Shown: positions 9,308 through 17,997, numbered from the stretch's first letter. The stretch is 64,000 nucleotides of DNA from Motilibacter peucedani (GCF_003634695.1 NZ_RBWV01000015.1:124001-188000), one strand, 5' to 3'. The notes: generated by a model from the letters alone, not told the origin. Translations and numbers: made by a program.

Positions 9308-10006
9308 GTGCCGAACCGACTCGCCGCCTCGCCCGCCGTGCGCCACCGCGTGCGCACGGTCCTCGAGCTCCCCCTGCTCGTGGTCGCCGCGCTGCTGATC
9401 TCGCTGGTGGTGCGCACCTTCGTCGTCGAGGCCTTCGTCATCCCGAGCGGCTCGATGGAGGACACGCTGCGGGTGGGTGACCGCATCGCGGTCGAGAAGA
9501 TCAGCTACCGCGCCCACGACGTGCACCGCGGCGACGTCGTGGTGTTCAAGGGGCCGGCCGGCTGGCCCTCGGAGTCCGAGCTCGACGGCGGGGGCAACGG
9601 CCTGCGCCGCGCCCTGCGCACCGTCGGCACCTGGATCGGGCTGCCCAAGGCGGGCGACGACGACTTCGTCAAGCGCGTCATCGGCGTGCCCGGCGACCAC
9701 GTGGCCTCCAAGGGCGCCGGCGAGCCGGTGACCGTCAACGGCGTCGCGCTGCACGAGAGCGGCTACCTCTACGCGGGCAACGACCCCTCCGGCACCGCCT
9801 TCGACGTCACCGTGCCGAAGGGCAAGCTCTGGGTGATGGGCGACCACCGCGACGACTCCGCCGACTCCCGGGCCCACCAGGACGCCCCCGACAAGGGCTT
9901 CGTGCCCGAGGACGACGTCGTGGGCAAGGCCGTCGCCGTGATCTGGCCGCTCTCCCACCACCGCACGCTCGGCACCCCGCCGACCTTCCGCCAGGTGCAC
10001 CCGTGA
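9308..10006 (+). CDS. lepB: Signal peptidase I
   Basis: LepB removes signal peptides from secreted proteins at the outer face of the membrane. The 232-residue protein has one N-terminal membrane anchor (about 19-42). It then has the catalytic motif IPSGSM with Ser49 as nucleophile, the general base Lys122 in VKRVIGVPGD, and the MGDHRDDSADSR box near the C-terminus. It starts with GTG and is coupled to alr by a GTGA overlap. The 115 bases before it contain a TAGGCT box at 9237-9242 that could be the -10 of a leadered promoter. Confidence 0.95.
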   Translation: MPNRLAASPAVRHRVRTVLELPLLVVAALLISLVVRTFVVEAFVIPSGSMEDTLRVGDRIAVEKISYRAHDVHRGDVVVFKGPAGWPSESELDGGGNGLRRALRTVGTWIGLPKAGDDDFVKRVIGVPGDHVASKGAGEPVTVNGVALHESGYLYAGNDPSGTAFDVTVPKGKLWVMGDHRDDSADSRAHQDAPDKGFVPEDDVVGKAVAVIWPLSHHRTLGTPPTFRQVHP

Positions 10007-11145
10007 CGGGCCCGCTGCGGCAGGCCCGCATCGAGCTCGGGGCGGTCCGCTCCAACGTCGCCGCCCTGTCCGAGCGCGCGGGCGACGCGCAGGTGATGGC
10101 CGTCGTCAAGGCGGACGCCTACGGACACGGTCTGGTCCCGTGCGCGCGGGCCGCGCGCGCGGGCGGGGCCGACTGGCTCGGCGTCGCGCTGCTCGAGGAG
10201 GCGATGGCGCTGCGCGCCGGGGGCGACACCGGCCGGGTGCTGGCCTGGCTCTTCGGCCCGGGCGAGCCCCGGCTCGAGCAGGCCGTCGCCACCGACGTCG
10301 ACCTCAACGCCTCCGCGCCCTGGGCCGTCGCCGAGATCGCCGCAGCCGCCCGCGCCGCCGGACGTCCCGCCCGGGTCCACCTCAAGGCCGACACCGGCCT
10401 CTCGCGCGCCGGCGCGACCGCCGACGACTGGCCCGGCCTGCTCGACGCGGCGATGCGCGCCCAGGCCGAGGGCGTCGTGCAGGTCGTCGGCGTCTGGACG
10501 CACCTCGCGTGGGCCGACGTCCCCGACCACCCGACCGTCGGCCTGCAGCTCGAGCGCTTCGCCGCCGCGGTCGCGGCCGCCGAGCGGGCCGGGGCCCGGC
10601 TCGAGGTGCGCCACGCGGCGAACAGCGCTGCCACCCTCACCCGGCCCGACGCCCGCTTCGACCTCGTGCGCCCGGGCATCGCGGTCTACGGCATCTCGCC
10701 GGTGCCCGACCTCGGCGGGCCGGCCGACTACGGCCTGCGCCCCGCCATGACGCTGAGCGCGCGGCTCGCGCTGGTCAAGCGCATCCCCGCGGGCAGCGGC
10801 GTCTCCTACGGGCACGAGTACGTCACGGAGCGCGAGACGACGGTCGGGCTGGTGCCGCTCGGCTACGCCGACGGCATCCCGCGCTCCGCGAGCGGCCGCG
10901 GGCCGCTGCTGGCTGCGGGCGCGCTGCGCACGGTCGCGGGCCGGGTGTGCATGGACCAGGTCGTCGTCGACCTCGGCGACGACCCGGCGCAGGCCGGCGA
11001 CGAGGTCGTGCTCTTCGGCCCCGGCGACTCCGGCGAGCCGAGCGCCGAGGACTGGGCACGGGCGGCCGGGACCATCGCCTACGAGATCGTCACCCGGCTC
11101 GGCCCGCGGGTCGAGCGCACGTGGGTCGAGGAGGGCGACCGGTGA
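10003..11145 (+). CDS. alr: Alanine racemase
   Basis: This PLP enzyme converts L-alanine to D-alanine for peptidoglycan. The protein has 380 residues. The N-terminal barrel has MAVVKADAYGHG with the PLP lysine at about residue 36, and the C-terminal domain has VSYGHEY with the catalytic Tyr and PLGYADGIPR. It is coupled by GTGA overlaps to lepB upstream and the uracil-DNA glycosylase downstream. Confidence 0.96.
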   Translation: MTGPLRQARIELGAVRSNVAALSERAGDAQVMAVVKADAYGHGLVPCARAARAGGADWLGVALLEEAMALRAGGDTGRVLAWLFGPGEPRLEQAVATDVDLNASAPWAVAEIAAAARAAGRPARVHLKADTGLSRAGATADDWPGLLDAAMRAQAEGVVQVVGVWTHLAWADVPDHPTVGLQLERFAAAVAAAERAGARLEVRHAANSAATLTRPDARFDLVRPGIAVYGISPVPDLGGPADYGLRPAMTLSARLALVKRIPAGSGVSYGHEYVTERETTVGLVPLGYADGIPRSASGRGPLLAAGALRTVAGRVCMDQVVVDLGDDPAQAGDEVVLFGPGDSGEPSAEDWARAAGTIAYEIVTRLGPRVERTWVEEGDR

Positions 11146-11747
11146 GCCTGCCGCTGCTCGAGGCCCCCCGCCAGCGCACCTGGGACGAGCTGTCGGAGGC
11201 GGCGCGCGGCTGCACCGCCTGCGCCGAGCTGGCGGAGACCCGCACCCAGGTCGTGCCGGGCGAGGCGCCGCCCGGTGCCGAGCTGCTGCTGGTCGGCGAG
11301 GCGCCGGGGGCGCAGGAGGACGAGTCGGGCCGCCCGTTCGTCGGCAAGGCCGGCCAGCTGCTCACGGCGCTGCTCGGCGAGGCCGGCATCGCCCGCGAGT
11401 CCGTCGCGGTCGCGAACGTGCTCAAGTGCCGGCCGCCGAAGAACCGCAAGCCCCGCCGCGCCGAGGTCGGCAACTGCCGGCCGTGGCTGGCGCGCCAGAT
11501 TGAGCTGGTCGACCCCCTGCTCGTCGTCACCCTCGGCGGCACCGCGGCCGAGTGGGTCGTCGGCCCGGGCGCCCGCATCGCGTCGCTGCGCCAGGCCGAC
11601 GTCGAGTACGCCGGTCGCCGGGTCCTCTGCACCTACCACCCGTCGGCCGCCGTCCGCTTCGGACCGGCCGGGGAGCCGATGGCCGCGCTGCGCGCGGACC
11701 TGGCACGCGCGGCCGCGTGCCTCGACGAGCTGAGGAGGCCGGCATGA
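11142..11747 (+). CDS. Type-4 (iron-sulfur) uracil-DNA glycosylase
   Basis: This enzyme removes uracil from DNA, which matters in GC-rich genomes prone to cytosine deamination. The 201-residue protein has the four Cys of a [4Fe-4S] family 4/5 enzyme: C24 and C27 in GCTACAEL, one in NVLKCRPP and one in GNCRPW. It also has the active-site strand GEAPGAQEDESGRPFVGKAG and the TYHPSA loop near the end. The GTG start overlaps the alr stop and the stop overlaps tsaE. Clustering with alr and tsaE is an operon of convenience seen in other actinobacteria. Confidence 0.92.
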   Translation: MSLPLLEAPRQRTWDELSEAARGCTACAELAETRTQVVPGEAPPGAELLLVGEAPGAQEDESGRPFVGKAGQLLTALLGEAGIARESVAVANVLKCRPPKNRKPRRAEVGNCRPWLARQIELVDPLLVVTLGGTAAEWVVGPGARIASLRQADVEYAGRRVLCTYHPSAAVRFGPAGEPMAALRADLARAAACLDELRRPA

Positions 11748-12208
11748 CCCGGGTCGTCGAGTCGGGCGAGGCGATGCAGGCGGCGGGCCGCGAGCTGGCC
11801 GGGCTGCTGCGCGCCGGCGACCTCGTCGTGCTGCGCGGCGGCCTCGGCGCCGGCAAGACCACGCTGACGCAGGGCATCGGCGCCGGGCTGGGCGTGCGCG
11901 GCGCGATCACCTCCCCGACCTTCGTCATCGCGCGGGTGCACCCCTCCCTCACCGGCGGACCGGCGCTCGTGCACGTCGACGCCTACCGGCTGCGCTCGCT
12001 CGACGAGGTCGACGACCTCGACCTCGACGCCTCGCTCGCCGACTCGGTCACGGTGGTCGAGTGGGGGACCGGGCTGGTCGAGGGGCTCGCCGAGGACCGG
12101 CTCGAGGTGGAGGTCGAGCGCTCGGTCGGCCTCGAGGGCGCCGGCGAGGCACGTACGCTGCGGCTGGCCGGCGTCGGCCCGCGCTGGGCGGGCGTCGCGC
12201 TGCCCTGA
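11744..12208 (+). CDS. tsaE: tRNA t6A synthesis ATPase TsaE
   Basis: TsaE is the P-loop ATPase that works with TsaB and TsaD to add threonylcarbamoyl to A37 of ANN-decoding tRNAs. The 154-residue protein has GGLGAGKTTL (Walker A), SPTFVIA, HVDAYRL and VVEWG, all family signatures. The ATG overlaps the glycosylase stop (ATGA). The C-terminal 30 residues are variable. tsaB follows after a short gap with its own candidate promoter. Confidence 0.94.
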   Translation: MTRVVESGEAMQAAGRELAGLLRAGDLVVLRGGLGAGKTTLTQGIGAGLGVRGAITSPTFVIARVHPSLTGGPALVHVDAYRLRSLDEVDDLDLDASLADSVTVVEWGTGLVEGLAEDRLEVEVERSVGLEGAGEARTLRLAGVGPRWAGVALP

Positions 12209-12238
12209 GGGGAGTTCCAGGTCTCCCGGCCCGCCGGA

Positions 12239-12244
12239 TAGCCT
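12239..12244 (+). promoter_or_regulatory. Candidate -10 box of a leaderless tsaB promoter
   Basis: TAGCCT ends 6 nt before the tsaB GTG at 12251, with no Shine-Dalgarno between. It fits TANNNT spacing for a transcript that starts at the initiation codon. Confidence 0.45.
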
Positions 12245-12250
12245 TCCCCG

Positions 12251-12877
12251 GTGCTGCTCCTGGCCCTCGACACCGCCACCTCCAGCGTGAGCGTGGCCGT
12301 CGCGCGCGACGGCGAGGTCCTCGCGTCGCACGCGGCGCCCGAGTCGCGCCGCCACGCCGAGCTCGTCGCCCCGATGGTCGAGCGCTCGCTCGCCGACGCC
12401 GGCGTCGACCGCCGCGACCTCGAGGCCGTCGCGGTGGGCGTGGGTCCTGGGCCCTTCACCGGCCTGCGGGTCGGCATCGTCACCGCGCGCACGCTCGGCG
12501 CGGTCCTCGGCATCCCGGTGCTGGGCGTCTGCTCGCTCGACGCGGTGGCGCTGGGCTCCGGGCTGAGCGGGGCCTTCCGGGTGGCGACCGACGCGCGGCG
12601 CAAGGAGGTCTACTGGGCGGCCTACGAGTCGGTCGACGGGCTGCCGCGCCGGGTCGAGGGCCCCTCGGTCGACCGCCCGTTCCACGTGGAGGGCCCGGTC
12701 GCCGGCGAGGGCGCCCGGCTCTACCCCCTCGGCGAGCCGCACGGACCGCTCACCCCGTCGGCCGCCGACATCTGCGGGTGGGTCGCTGCTGGGCTGCCCA
12801 CCCTCGAGCCGGTGCCGCTCTACCTGCGCCGCCCCGACGCCGTCGAGCCGGGCAAGCCCAAGGCCGTGCTGTCGTGA
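12251..12877 (+). CDS. tsaB: tRNA t6A synthesis protein TsaB
   Basis: TsaB is the scaffold partner of TsaD in t6A synthesis. The 208-residue ASKHA-fold protein begins LLLALDTATSSVSVAV and has GVGPGPFTGLRVGIVTARTL, the TsaB/TsaD shared motif. It lacks the metal-binding HxxxH of TsaD, as expected. Its last codons and stop (12866-12877) are one copy of a tandem duplication whose second copy carries the rimI start. Confidence 0.94.
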   Translation: MLLLALDTATSSVSVAVARDGEVLASHAAPESRRHAELVAPMVERSLADAGVDRRDLEAVAVGVGPGPFTGLRVGIVTARTLGAVLGIPVLGVCSLDAVALGSGLSGAFRVATDARRKEVYWAAYESVDGLPRRVEGPSVDRPFHVEGPVAGEGARLYPLGEPHGPLTPSAADICGWVAAGLPTLEPVPLYLRRPDAVEPGKPKAVLS

Positions 12878-12899
12878 GGAGCGTGCTGTCGTGACCGCG
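12866..12899 (+). repeat. 17-bp tandem duplication of the tsaB/rimI junction with a 6-codon minigene
   Basis: GTGCTGTCGTGA occurs at 12866-12877 and again at 12883-12894, a period of 17. The first copy holds the tsaB stop (12875-12877) overlapping a GTG at 12874. That GTG opens a six-codon frame (M-R-S-V-L-S) ending at TGA 12892-12894, which overlaps the rimI GTG at 12891. A GAGGAG at 12876-12881 sits nine bases before the rimI start. The sequence facts are direct; that ribosomes step through the minigene is inference. Confidence 0.9.
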
Positions 12900-13340
12900 A
12901 CGCTGCGCCGCATGCGCTGGTGGGACCTCGACGACGTGCTCGAGCTGGAGCAGCGGCTGTTCCCCGACGACCCCTGGACCGCGGGGCTGTTCTGGTCCGA
13001 GCTCGCCGGGTGGCCGGCGACGCGCCACTACGTCGTGGCCGAGCGCGACGGGCGCCTCGTGGGCTACGCCGGCCTGCTGGCCACCGCCGACGCCGACGTG
13101 CAGACCCTCGCCGTCGACCCCGCGGCCCAGCGCTCCGGCGTCGCCCGGCTGCTCCTCGACGACCTGCTCGCCGAGGCGCGGCGCCGGCGGGCGGGAGCCG
13201 TGCTGCTCGAGGTGCGCGCCGACAACGAGCGGGCGAGGCAGGTCTACGCCGCGGCCGGCTTCGAGCAGGTCTCGACGCGGCGCGGCTACTACGACGGCGG
13301 GCGCGTCGACGCCGCCGTGATGCGGAAGGTGCTGCGATGA
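12891..13340 (+). CDS. rimI: RimI-type protein N-acetyltransferase
   Basis: The 149-residue GNAT enzyme is expected to acetylate the N-terminus of ribosomal protein S18 or other proteins. It has the acetyl-CoA loop [40 protein letters not shown] (typical RimI core) and RRGYYDGG. It sits between tsaB and tsaD, the usual bacterial context. The GTG start is set by a GAGGAG nine bases upstream and by overlap with the stop of the small upstream minigene. Its own stop overlaps the tsaD ATG. Confidence 0.93.
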   Translation: MTATLRRMRWWDLDDVLELEQRLFPDDPWTAGLFWSELAGWPATRHYVVAERDGRLVGYAGLLATADADVQTLAVDPAAQRSGVARLLLDDLLAEARRRRAGAVLLEVRADNERARQVYAAAGFEQVSTRRGYYDGGRVDAAVMRKVLR

Positions 13341-14383
13341 CTGACGAGCCCCTGGTCCTCGGCATCGAGACCAGCTGCGACGAGACCGGCGTCGGGCTGG
13401 TGCGGGGGCGCACCCTGCTGGCCGACGCGATCGCCTCGAGCGTCGACGAGCACGCCCGCTTCGGCGGCGTCGTGCCCGAGGTCGCCAGCCGGGCCCACCT
13501 CGAGGCGATGGTGCCGACGATCGAGCGCTCCTGCGAGAAGGCCGGCGTGCGCCTGGCCGACGTCGACGCGGTCGCCGTCACCACCGGGCCGGGCCTCGCC
13601 GGCGCGCTGATGGTCGGCGTCGCCGCCGCCAAGGCGCTGGCCCTCGCCCTCGGGAAGCCGGTCTACGGCGTCAACCACCTCGCCGCCCACGTCGCGGTCG
13701 ACGTGCTCGAGCACGGGCCGCTGCCCTCGCCGACGGCGGCGCTGCTGGTCAGCGGCGGGCACTCCTCGCTGCTGCTCGTGCCCGACGTGACCGCCGAGGT
13801 GGTGCCGCTCGGCTCGACCGTCGACGACGCCGCCGGCGAGGCCTTCGACAAGGTCGCGCGGCTGCTGGGGCTCGGGTTCCCGGGCGGTCCCTACGTCGAC
13901 CGGGCGGCCCGGAACGGCGACCCGGCCTACGTCAGCTTCCCGCGCGGGCTCACCGCCCCCCACGACATGCGCGAGCACCGCTTCGACTTCTCGTTCTCGG
14001 GGCTGAAGACCGCCGTGGCCCGCTGGGTCGAGCAGCGCCAGGCCGAAGGCACGCCGGTGCCGGTCGACGACGTCGCCGCCGCGTTCCAGGAGGCGGTGGT
14101 CGACGTCCTGACCCGCAAGGCCGTGCTGGCCTGCAGCGAGAACGGCGTCGACTCCCTGCTGGTCGGGGGAGGGGTCGCGGCCAACTCCCGGCTGCGGGCG
14201 CTGGCGCAGGAGCGCTGCGACGCCGCCGGCATCACGCTGCGCGTGCCGCGTCCAGGGCTCTGCACCGACAACGGGGCCATGGTCGCCGCCCTCGGGGCCG
14301 AGCTGGTGATGGCCGGGCGCGCGCCGTCGCCGCTCGAGTTCGCCGCCGACTCCTCGCTGCCGATCACCACCGTCACCGTCTGA
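13337..14383 (+). CDS. tsaD: tRNA N6-adenosine threonylcarbamoyltransferase
   Basis: TsaD is the catalytic subunit that transfers threonylcarbamoyl from its AMP ester to tRNA A37. The 348-residue protein begins with [13 protein letters not shown] and has the metal-binding NHLAAHV (HxxxH) at about 112-117, [10 protein letters not shown], the nucleotide-binding [11 protein letters not shown] and [13 protein letters not shown], and the CTDNGAM motif with the metal Asp. An ATGA overlap ties it to rimI. Confidence 0.97.
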   Translation: MTDEPLVLGIETSCDETGVGLVRGRTLLADAIASSVDEHARFGGVVPEVASRAHLEAMVPTIERSCEKAGVRLADVDAVAVTTGPGLAGALMVGVAAAKALALALGKPVYGVNHLAAHVAVDVLEHGPLPSPTAALLVSGGHSSLLLVPDVTAEVVPLGSTVDDAAGEAFDKVARLLGLGFPGGPYVDRAARNGDPAYVSFPRGLTAPHDMREHRFDFSFSGLKTAVARWVEQRQAEGTPVPVDDVAAAFQEAVVDVLTRKAVLACSENGVDSLLVGGGVAANSRLRALAQERCDAAGITLRVPRPGLCTDNGAMVAALGAELVMAGRAPSPLEFAADSSLPITTVTV

Positions 14384-14391
14384 GGCGGCGC

Positions 14392-14421
14392 TCGCCGGGC
14401 TGTCGCGTTCGCCGGGCTGTC
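14392..14421 (+). repeat. Direct repeat, 17-bp period, after tsaD
   Basis: TCGCCGGGCTGTC occurs at 14392-14404 and 14409-14421. The 17-bp spacing equals that of the duplication at tsaB/rimI and the one after guaB. The repeat fills most of the gap between tsaD and the phosphatase gene. No coding or operator role is visible. Confidence 0.8.
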
Positions 14422-14479
14422 ACCTGCCCGACGCGCGAGCGACGTGTCCCGTCCGTCGGCCCGGGGAAGGCTGGGCGCT

Positions 14480-14971
14480 GTGAGCGACGAGAACCCGGTC
14501 CAGCCCCCCACCGAGATCCTGCCCGGCCTGTGGCAGGCCGGCCTGCCCCTCGACTGGTCGTGGGTGCACCGCACCGGCGTCGAGACCGTGGTCGACGTGG
14601 CCGACCCCGACCAGCTCGACGACCCCGCCGAGCTCGAGGGCATCCACTACGTCAAGCAGGCGCTGGTCGACGGCGAGCTGCCCGACCTCGACCTGCTGGG
14701 CGACCTCGTCGACGGTGTCGTCCTCTCGGTCCAGGCAGGCCGCACCACCCTGGTCCACTGCGGCTTCGGCAAGAACCGCTCAGGTCTGGTCGTCGCCCTC
14801 GCGGCGCGCGAGCTGCTCGGCGTGAGCGGCGCCGAGGCGCTGGCCCACGTGCGCTCCGTGCGCGACCGCGCCGTCAACAACGAGGAGTTCGCGGCCTACG
14901 TCGAGAGCCTGCCCGCTCAGCACCAGCGCGCGAGCGCGGACGCGACCCAGCTGGTGTCCTCGAGCCGCTGA
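14480..14971 (+). CDS. Dual-specificity/tyrosine phosphatase-like protein
   Basis: The 163-residue protein carries the CX5R phosphatase loop HCGFGKNRSG with the nucleophilic Cys and the phosphate-binding Arg, preceded by an invariant-type VDVADPDQL strand. It is likely a small cytosolic protein phosphatase, though the substrate is unknown. The GTG at 14480 is chosen because a GGGGAAGG lies ten bases upstream. The C-terminal 55 bases overlap the end of the convergent kinase-like gene, so one of the two C-termini is under double coding constraint. Confidence 0.8.
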   Translation: MSDENPVQPPTEILPGLWQAGLPLDWSWVHRTGVETVVDVADPDQLDDPAELEGIHYVKQALVDGELPDLDLLGDLVDGVVLSVQAGRTTLVHCGFGKNRSGLVVALAARELLGVSGAEALAHVRSVRDRAVNNEEFAAYVESLPAQHQRASADATQLVSSSR

Positions 14972-15840
14972 GCGGCGCACCACATGCCGAAGGTGACCGC
15001 ACCGAGGCTGCAGATCTCCTCGACCAGCCCGAGGCCGTCCCACTGGCGCACGTCGTAGCCGTAGGCCGAGCAGAACTCGAGGTAGTCGGCCTCGTCGATC
15101 TCGCCGCGCTCGCGACGCAGCGCGGCGGACACCAGGTCGTACTCCCGCGGCCCGGCAGCGACGAAGTCCCCGTCGATCAGGACCGGCCGCCCGTCGCGGC
15201 GCATGACGTTCGAGGGCGACAGGTCGCCGTGCACCGCCCCGACGCCCAGCCCCGAGCGGAGCTCGGCGACGCGCGCGAGAAGGATGCGACGCGTACGCAG
15301 CGCCAGCTCCGCCAGCTCGGCGTCGGCGCCCGGCGCGGCGCGGTAGGCGGCGACCTGGTCGGGCACCCGGACCAGCGGCGTCCAGCGGGGCAGCTGCGCC
15401 AGGTCGACCGGGACGTCGTGCCAGCGGCGCAGCAGCGCGCCGATCTCGCCCCAGCCGACCGGCGGCGACTGCTCGAGCCACGGGTAGGCGGTCACCGTCC
15501 CGCTGGCGGTGACCACCGGCCCCGCCACCTGCGCCGCCCAGACCTCGCCGGCCGCCGGCAGCACCCGGGCGACGGCCTGCAGCCGGGCGGCGTCGACGTC
15601 GCCGGGGTAGACCTTGACCGCGAGCCGGCCGGCGCCGCCCGCCACCTCGAAGACCACGGTGGAGAGCACCTGCACGACCCGGGCCGCCGCGGCGTCGCCG
15701 GGCGCCAGGCCCAGCGCCGGTGCGGCCTGGGCCAGCGCCGCGCGGGCGGTGGCGAGGGTCTGCTCCGCGCCGGTGGCCGCGGCAGCAGCAGGGGCGGCGG
15801 CGAGGGCGGGACGGGTCGGGAGGGTCGCGCGCGAGGACAT
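14917..15840 (-). CDS. Aminoglycoside phosphotransferase (APH)-fold kinase-like protein
   Basis: The 307-residue protein has an Ala-rich N-terminal tail (about 1-45) and then a protein-kinase-like fold. It shows LAVKVYPG (with the ATP-binding Lys), the catalytic loop GAVHGDLSPSNVMRRDG and the metal-binding LIDGDFVAAGPREYDL. Such proteins phosphorylate small molecules such as antibiotics, choline or sugars, and neighbours give no hint of the substrate. It overlaps the phosphatase gene tail-to-tail by 55 bp. A phosphatase beside a kinase-like gene is suggestive but not evidence of a shared target. Confidence 0.78.
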   Translation of the reverse strand: MSSRATLPTRPALAAAPAAAAATGAEQTLATARAALAQAAPALGLAPGDAAAARVVQVLSTVVFEVAGGAGRLAVKVYPGDVDAARLQAVARVLPAAGEVWAAQVAGPVVTASGTVTAYPWLEQSPPVGWGEIGALLRRWHDVPVDLAQLPRWTPLVRVPDQVAAYRAAPGADAELAELALRTRRILLARVAELRSGLGVGAVHGDLSPSNVMRRDGRPVLIDGDFVAAGPREYDLVSAALRRERGEIDEADYLEFCSAYGYDVRQWDGLGLVEEICSLGAVTFGMWCAAQRLEDTSWVASALARWC

Positions 15841-15965
15841 GGCCGGACTCCGGGACGGGGCAGCAGCGGTGCTGTGCAGCAGGTGGGAAGCGGGTGGGCA
15901 GCAGGACGTTCCGGGGAGCCGGTGACGGGAGTGTAGGTCGTCACGAGACGCCCTGTGCTGAAGTC

Positions 15966-17159
15966 CTAGACCTTCTCCACCAGGAGCGCGCTCTGCTGGC
16001 CCATCACCCGGGTCAGCACGACGGTGGCGGTGGGTCCGGAGCCGCGTGCCGGCAGGCCTGGCAGCACCTGCGCGCGGAAGCTCTCGGGCACCACGGCGGT
16101 GCCCCGCTTCTTGACGACGAGGTCGCCGAAACCGCCTGCCCGCAACAGGTCCCGCACCCGGCGCAGCGAGAACGGCACGCCGTCGAGCACCGCGTACGCC
16201 GTCATCAGCGGGGTGCTGAGCAGCCGGTCGGCGGTGACGTAGGCGATGGTCGGGTCGAGCAGCGTGCCGTCGACCAGCTCGGCCGCCTCGGCGACCAGAC
16301 CGGCCCGGATGACCGCGCCGTCCGGCTCGTAGAGCCAGGTACGCGGCGCCCCCGCGCGCGGCGGCGGAACGTCGCGCGCGTCGAGCGTCTCGCCCGAGGG
16401 CAGCAGGACCGCCGACCGGGCCGCAGGCCGCGCCAGCCGGCCGAACCACACCGCCGCCTCGACGACGTCGCCGTCGACCGACACCCACTCGGTGCTCGCC
16501 CCGGCGGGCGGCAGCGAGTGCGGGATCCCCGGCGCGAGCTTCGCCACGACCGCGCCGACCCGCTCGGCGGTCCGCAGCACGTGCGACCACGGGGGTGACC
16601 AGTCCTCGGGGTCGCGGGTGCGGCGCCCCTCGCCGCGGCGCGCGGGGTCGAGGTAGGCCGCGGCGACCCCGGAGAGGTCGACCGCGGTCGCGTCGGCGGT
16701 GCGCACCTCGACGGCGTCCGCGAGGCCGAGGGCGCGCACGTTCGCCTCGGCCAGCGCCGCGGTCACCGGGTCGCGCTCGACCGCCAGCACCCGCAGGCCC
16801 GCCCGCGCGAGGGCGACGGCGTCGGCGCCGATGCCGCACCCGAGGTCGGCCACGTGCGCGCCCGGGGGCAGGGCCGCCGCGAGCAGCGCCGCGCGCCGGT
16901 CGGCCACCGCCGCGCGGGTCGCCTGCTCGAGCCCGTCGACGGTGAAGAGCATGCGCCGGGCGTCCGGCCCGAGCTTGGCGGTCGCCCGCTCGCGCAGCCG
17001 GGCCTGGGTCATCGCGGCGGCCGCGAAGTCGGCGTCGAGCCCCTCGCGGCGCAGCCGCTCGCCCAGCGCGAGGGCCGAGGACTCGTCGTAGGCCGGCAGC
17101 GACGCCAGCAGCGCCCGCCCGGCCAGGGAGGCCAGGGCCTGCACGTCCTCGATCCGCAT
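15966..17159 (-). CDS. Class I SAM-dependent methyltransferase with THUMP-like C-terminal domain
   Basis: The 397-residue protein has a methyltransferase core with motif I ADLGCGIGADAVALARAG, AVERDP as the end of strand 2 and a motif IV-like AYLDPARR (DPAR/DPPR). The C-terminal region (about 300-397, FGDLVVKKRGTAV) resembles the THUMP-like domain of actinobacterial proteins annotated as RNA methyltransferases. An RNA substrate is inferred. The ATG at 17159 is chosen because it begins the conserved region; an in-frame extension of 19 codons lacks a ribosome-binding site. Confidence 0.83.
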   Translation of the reverse strand: MRIEDVQALASLAGRALLASLPAYDESSALALGERLRREGLDADFAAAAMTQARLRERATAKLGPDARRMLFTVDGLEQATRAAVADRRAALLAAALPPGAHVADLGCGIGADAVALARAGLRVLAVERDPVTAALAEANVRALGLADAVEVRTADATAVDLSGVAAAYLDPARRGEGRRTRDPEDWSPPWSHVLRTAERVGAVVAKLAPGIPHSLPPAGASTEWVSVDGDVVEAAVWFGRLARPAARSAVLLPSGETLDARDVPPPRAGAPRTWLYEPDGAVIRAGLVAEAAELVDGTLLDPTIAYVTADRLLSTPLMTAYAVLDGVPFSLRRVRDLLRAGGFGDLVVKKRGTAVVPESFRAQVLPGLPARGSGPTATVVLTRVMGQQSALLVEKV

Positions 17160-17233
17160 GACCCAAGGGAACCGCAGGCCTCGCGGCCGCGTCACAGCAC
17201 CACCCTGTTGCCGCACCTGCCCCGGAGGTCGTC

Positions 17234-17968
17234 GTGACCGCTGCTCCCGCCCAGCGCCGCGCGTGGCTGGCCGTGCTCGTCCTGGCCGCCCTGGCGCTCG
17301 CCCTGCTGACCCTCGCCCCCGGTGGTCGCTCCGAGGCGGCGACCCCGTCCGACCCCGAGGGCGTCACCGTGAGCGCGACCGGGCGCTCGAGCGCGCCGCC
17401 CGACGTCGTCCGCCTGTCGCTGGCCGCGGAGGCGGGGGCCGCGAAGTCCGGCGACGCCCTGGCAGCAGCGTCCACGGCGTCGCGACGGATCCTCGCCGCG
17501 CTGCGCGCGTCGGGGGTCGCGGCGGCCGACGTGCAGACCACCGGCCTGCAGGTCCAGCCGCGCTACACCGGCAGCCGGGTCACCGGCTACACCGCGCGCC
17601 AGAGCGTGGGCGCCCTGGTCCGCGACGTCGCGCGCGCCGGCGGCGTCGTCGACGCCGCCGCAGCCGCCGGCGGCGCCGCCTTCCGGGTCGACGGGCTGTC
17701 CTACGGGCTCGAGGACGACGAGGCCGCGCTGACCTCCGCGCGCAAGGCGGCCTTCGCGCTCGCGACCGAGCGCGCCCGCACGTACGCCGCTGCCGCCGGC
17801 CGCAGCCTGGGCGCCGTCCTCGAGGTGGTCGAGGGCTCTCCGGCCCAGCCGTACGCCAGCGCCGCGGCCGCGTCGTCGGGCGGGGGAGGGGCGTTCGACG
17901 CCCCGAGCCTGGCGCCCGGCTCGCTCGACGCCGCGGTCACCGTCACGGTCCGCTTCGCGCTGGGGTGA
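17234..17968 (+). CDS. SIMPL (DUF541) domain secreted or membrane-anchored protein
   Basis: The 244-residue protein has an N-terminal hydrophobic segment (about 10-28) after a basic start, compatible with a signal peptide or anchor. A SIMPL domain follows: VTVSATGRSSAPPDVVRLSLA at its start, the VQTTGLQVQPRYT strand in the middle, and VTVTVRFALG at the end. Members are oligomeric envelope proteins whose role is mostly unknown. A GGAGG at 17223-17227 precedes the GTG. A short hairpin after the stop separates it from groES. Confidence 0.85.
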   Translation: MTAAPAQRRAWLAVLVLAALALALLTLAPGGRSEAATPSDPEGVTVSATGRSSAPPDVVRLSLAAEAGAAKSGDALAAASTASRRILAALRASGVAAADVQTTGLQVQPRYTGSRVTGYTARQSVGALVRDVARAGGVVDAAAAAGGAAFRVDGLSYGLEDDEAALTSARKAAFALATERARTYAAAAGRSLGAVLEVVEGSPAQPYASAAAASSGGGGAFDAPSLAPGSLDAAVTVTVRFALG

Positions 17969-17971
17969 CCC

Positions 17972-17990
17972 GCCCGGCACTTACCCGGGC
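17972..17990 (+). terminator. Hairpin after the SIMPL gene
   Basis: GCCCGG and CCGGGC form a perfect six-base stem around a 7-nt loop four bases after the stop. There is no T-run, as is usual in actinobacteria. It separates this gene from the heat-shock promoter of groES. Confidence 0.5.
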
Positions 17991-17997
17991 ACCTGGT

